Positions 63,898 through 64,000 of a stretch of DNA of 64,000 nt are shown here, in pieces. Position 1 is the stretch's first letter, and each line of letters starts with the position of its first letter. Made by a program: the position numbers and the translations under genes. This stretch comes from Paraburkholderia sp. IMGN_8. GTDB taxonomy: Bacteria > Pseudomonadota > Gammaproteobacteria > Burkholderiales > Burkholderiaceae. A model generated the notes under the pieces. It saw only the letters and a program-made list of their open reading frames with translations. It searched no databases and had not been told where the DNA came from. The DNA lies in NCBI RefSeq assembly GCF_038050405.1, contig NZ_CP150900.1:2108001-2172000 (forward strand), written 5' to 3'.

Positions 63898-64000
63898 TCA
63901 GAACACGTGGCGCATGCCGACAGTCGCGATCATCTGACGCGTGCTTGCGGATTGAGCATAGGCAAAGATCTGCGCGTGTTGCGCGTCGCCAGCCGCTTGC
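63898..64000 (-). CDS. Outer-membrane porin, C-terminal end (partial)
   Basis: Only the last 33 codons are inside the window. The end IATVGMRHVF with terminal Phe is the closing beta strand of a Gram-negative trimeric porin, in the form common to Burkholderia porins. The stop lies three bases before the nucleoside hydrolase start region, so the two are probably co-transcribed, giving outer-membrane entry for nucleosides. Confidence 0.8.
   Translation of the reverse strand, partial: QAAGDAQHAQIFAYAQSASTRQMIATVGMRHVF

Overview
The window is high-GC DNA (with short A/T-rich divergent promoter regions) in the style of a Burkholderiaceae genome, most likely Paraburkholderia. Supporting this are a typical burkholderial porin C-terminus, the 2-ketogluconate (kgu/ptxS) operon, seven LysR regulators, and small burkholderial-type proteins. 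This assignment is inference from gene content; no 16S or marker gene lies in the window. I saw no tRNA, rRNA, CRISPR array, transposase or phage gene.

Layout. 0-9.5 kb: end of a LysR gene, a cupin, an AraC regulator overlapping a DUF2795 gene, a small exported protein, a bacterial phospholipase B-like (LAMA/PLBD) hydrolase, a ClC channel with CBS domains, a glutathione S-transferase, and the divergent yeiH/LysR pair. 9.6-15.9 kb: the operon kguE-kguK-kguT-kguD-ptxS for 2-ketogluconate use, with a perfect PtxS-type palindrome upstream, followed by a YhfC-type intramembrane protease. 16-24 kb: small proteins, a Spy/LTXXQ protein, LysR and Lrp regulators, a lysine-6-dehydrogenase-like enzyme, a P-loop ATPase overlapping an orphan cydX, a lipoprotein and corA. 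24.4-30.4 kb: ribose operon rbsBACRK with a LacI-type operator. 30.9-39.7 kb: a chemoreceptor, a FAH-family hydratase, and the stress operon prkA-yeaH-spoVR.

40.7-52.2 kb: kgtP, an amino-acid ABC importer lacking its ATPase, a GT2 glycosyltransferase, and a five-gene cluster (NMT1/THI5-type binding protein, Rieske oxygenase, ABC ATPase, permease, amidohydrolase/deaminase) that looks like import and breakdown of a modified nucleobase or N-heterocycle. 52-59 kb: LysR-quinone oxidoreductase pair, another LysR, a decayed SDR gene, and an MFS efflux pump with its LysR regulator. 59-64 kb: purine nucleoside cluster (adenosine/adenine deaminase, AzgA-type permease, LysR, Tat-type nucleoside hydrolase, start of a porin gene).

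The most unusual feature is a family of three 730-820 bp non-coding elements (about 17.0, 39.7 and 54.3 kb). Each is built from two long inverted arms, with nested hairpins inside each arm, around a core of variable sequence. The core of the middle copy is inverted relative to the others. All six flanks show a symmetric base-composition shift: on the + strand, G+T-rich left of each element and A+C-rich right of it, regardless of gene direction. I found no coding function in them.
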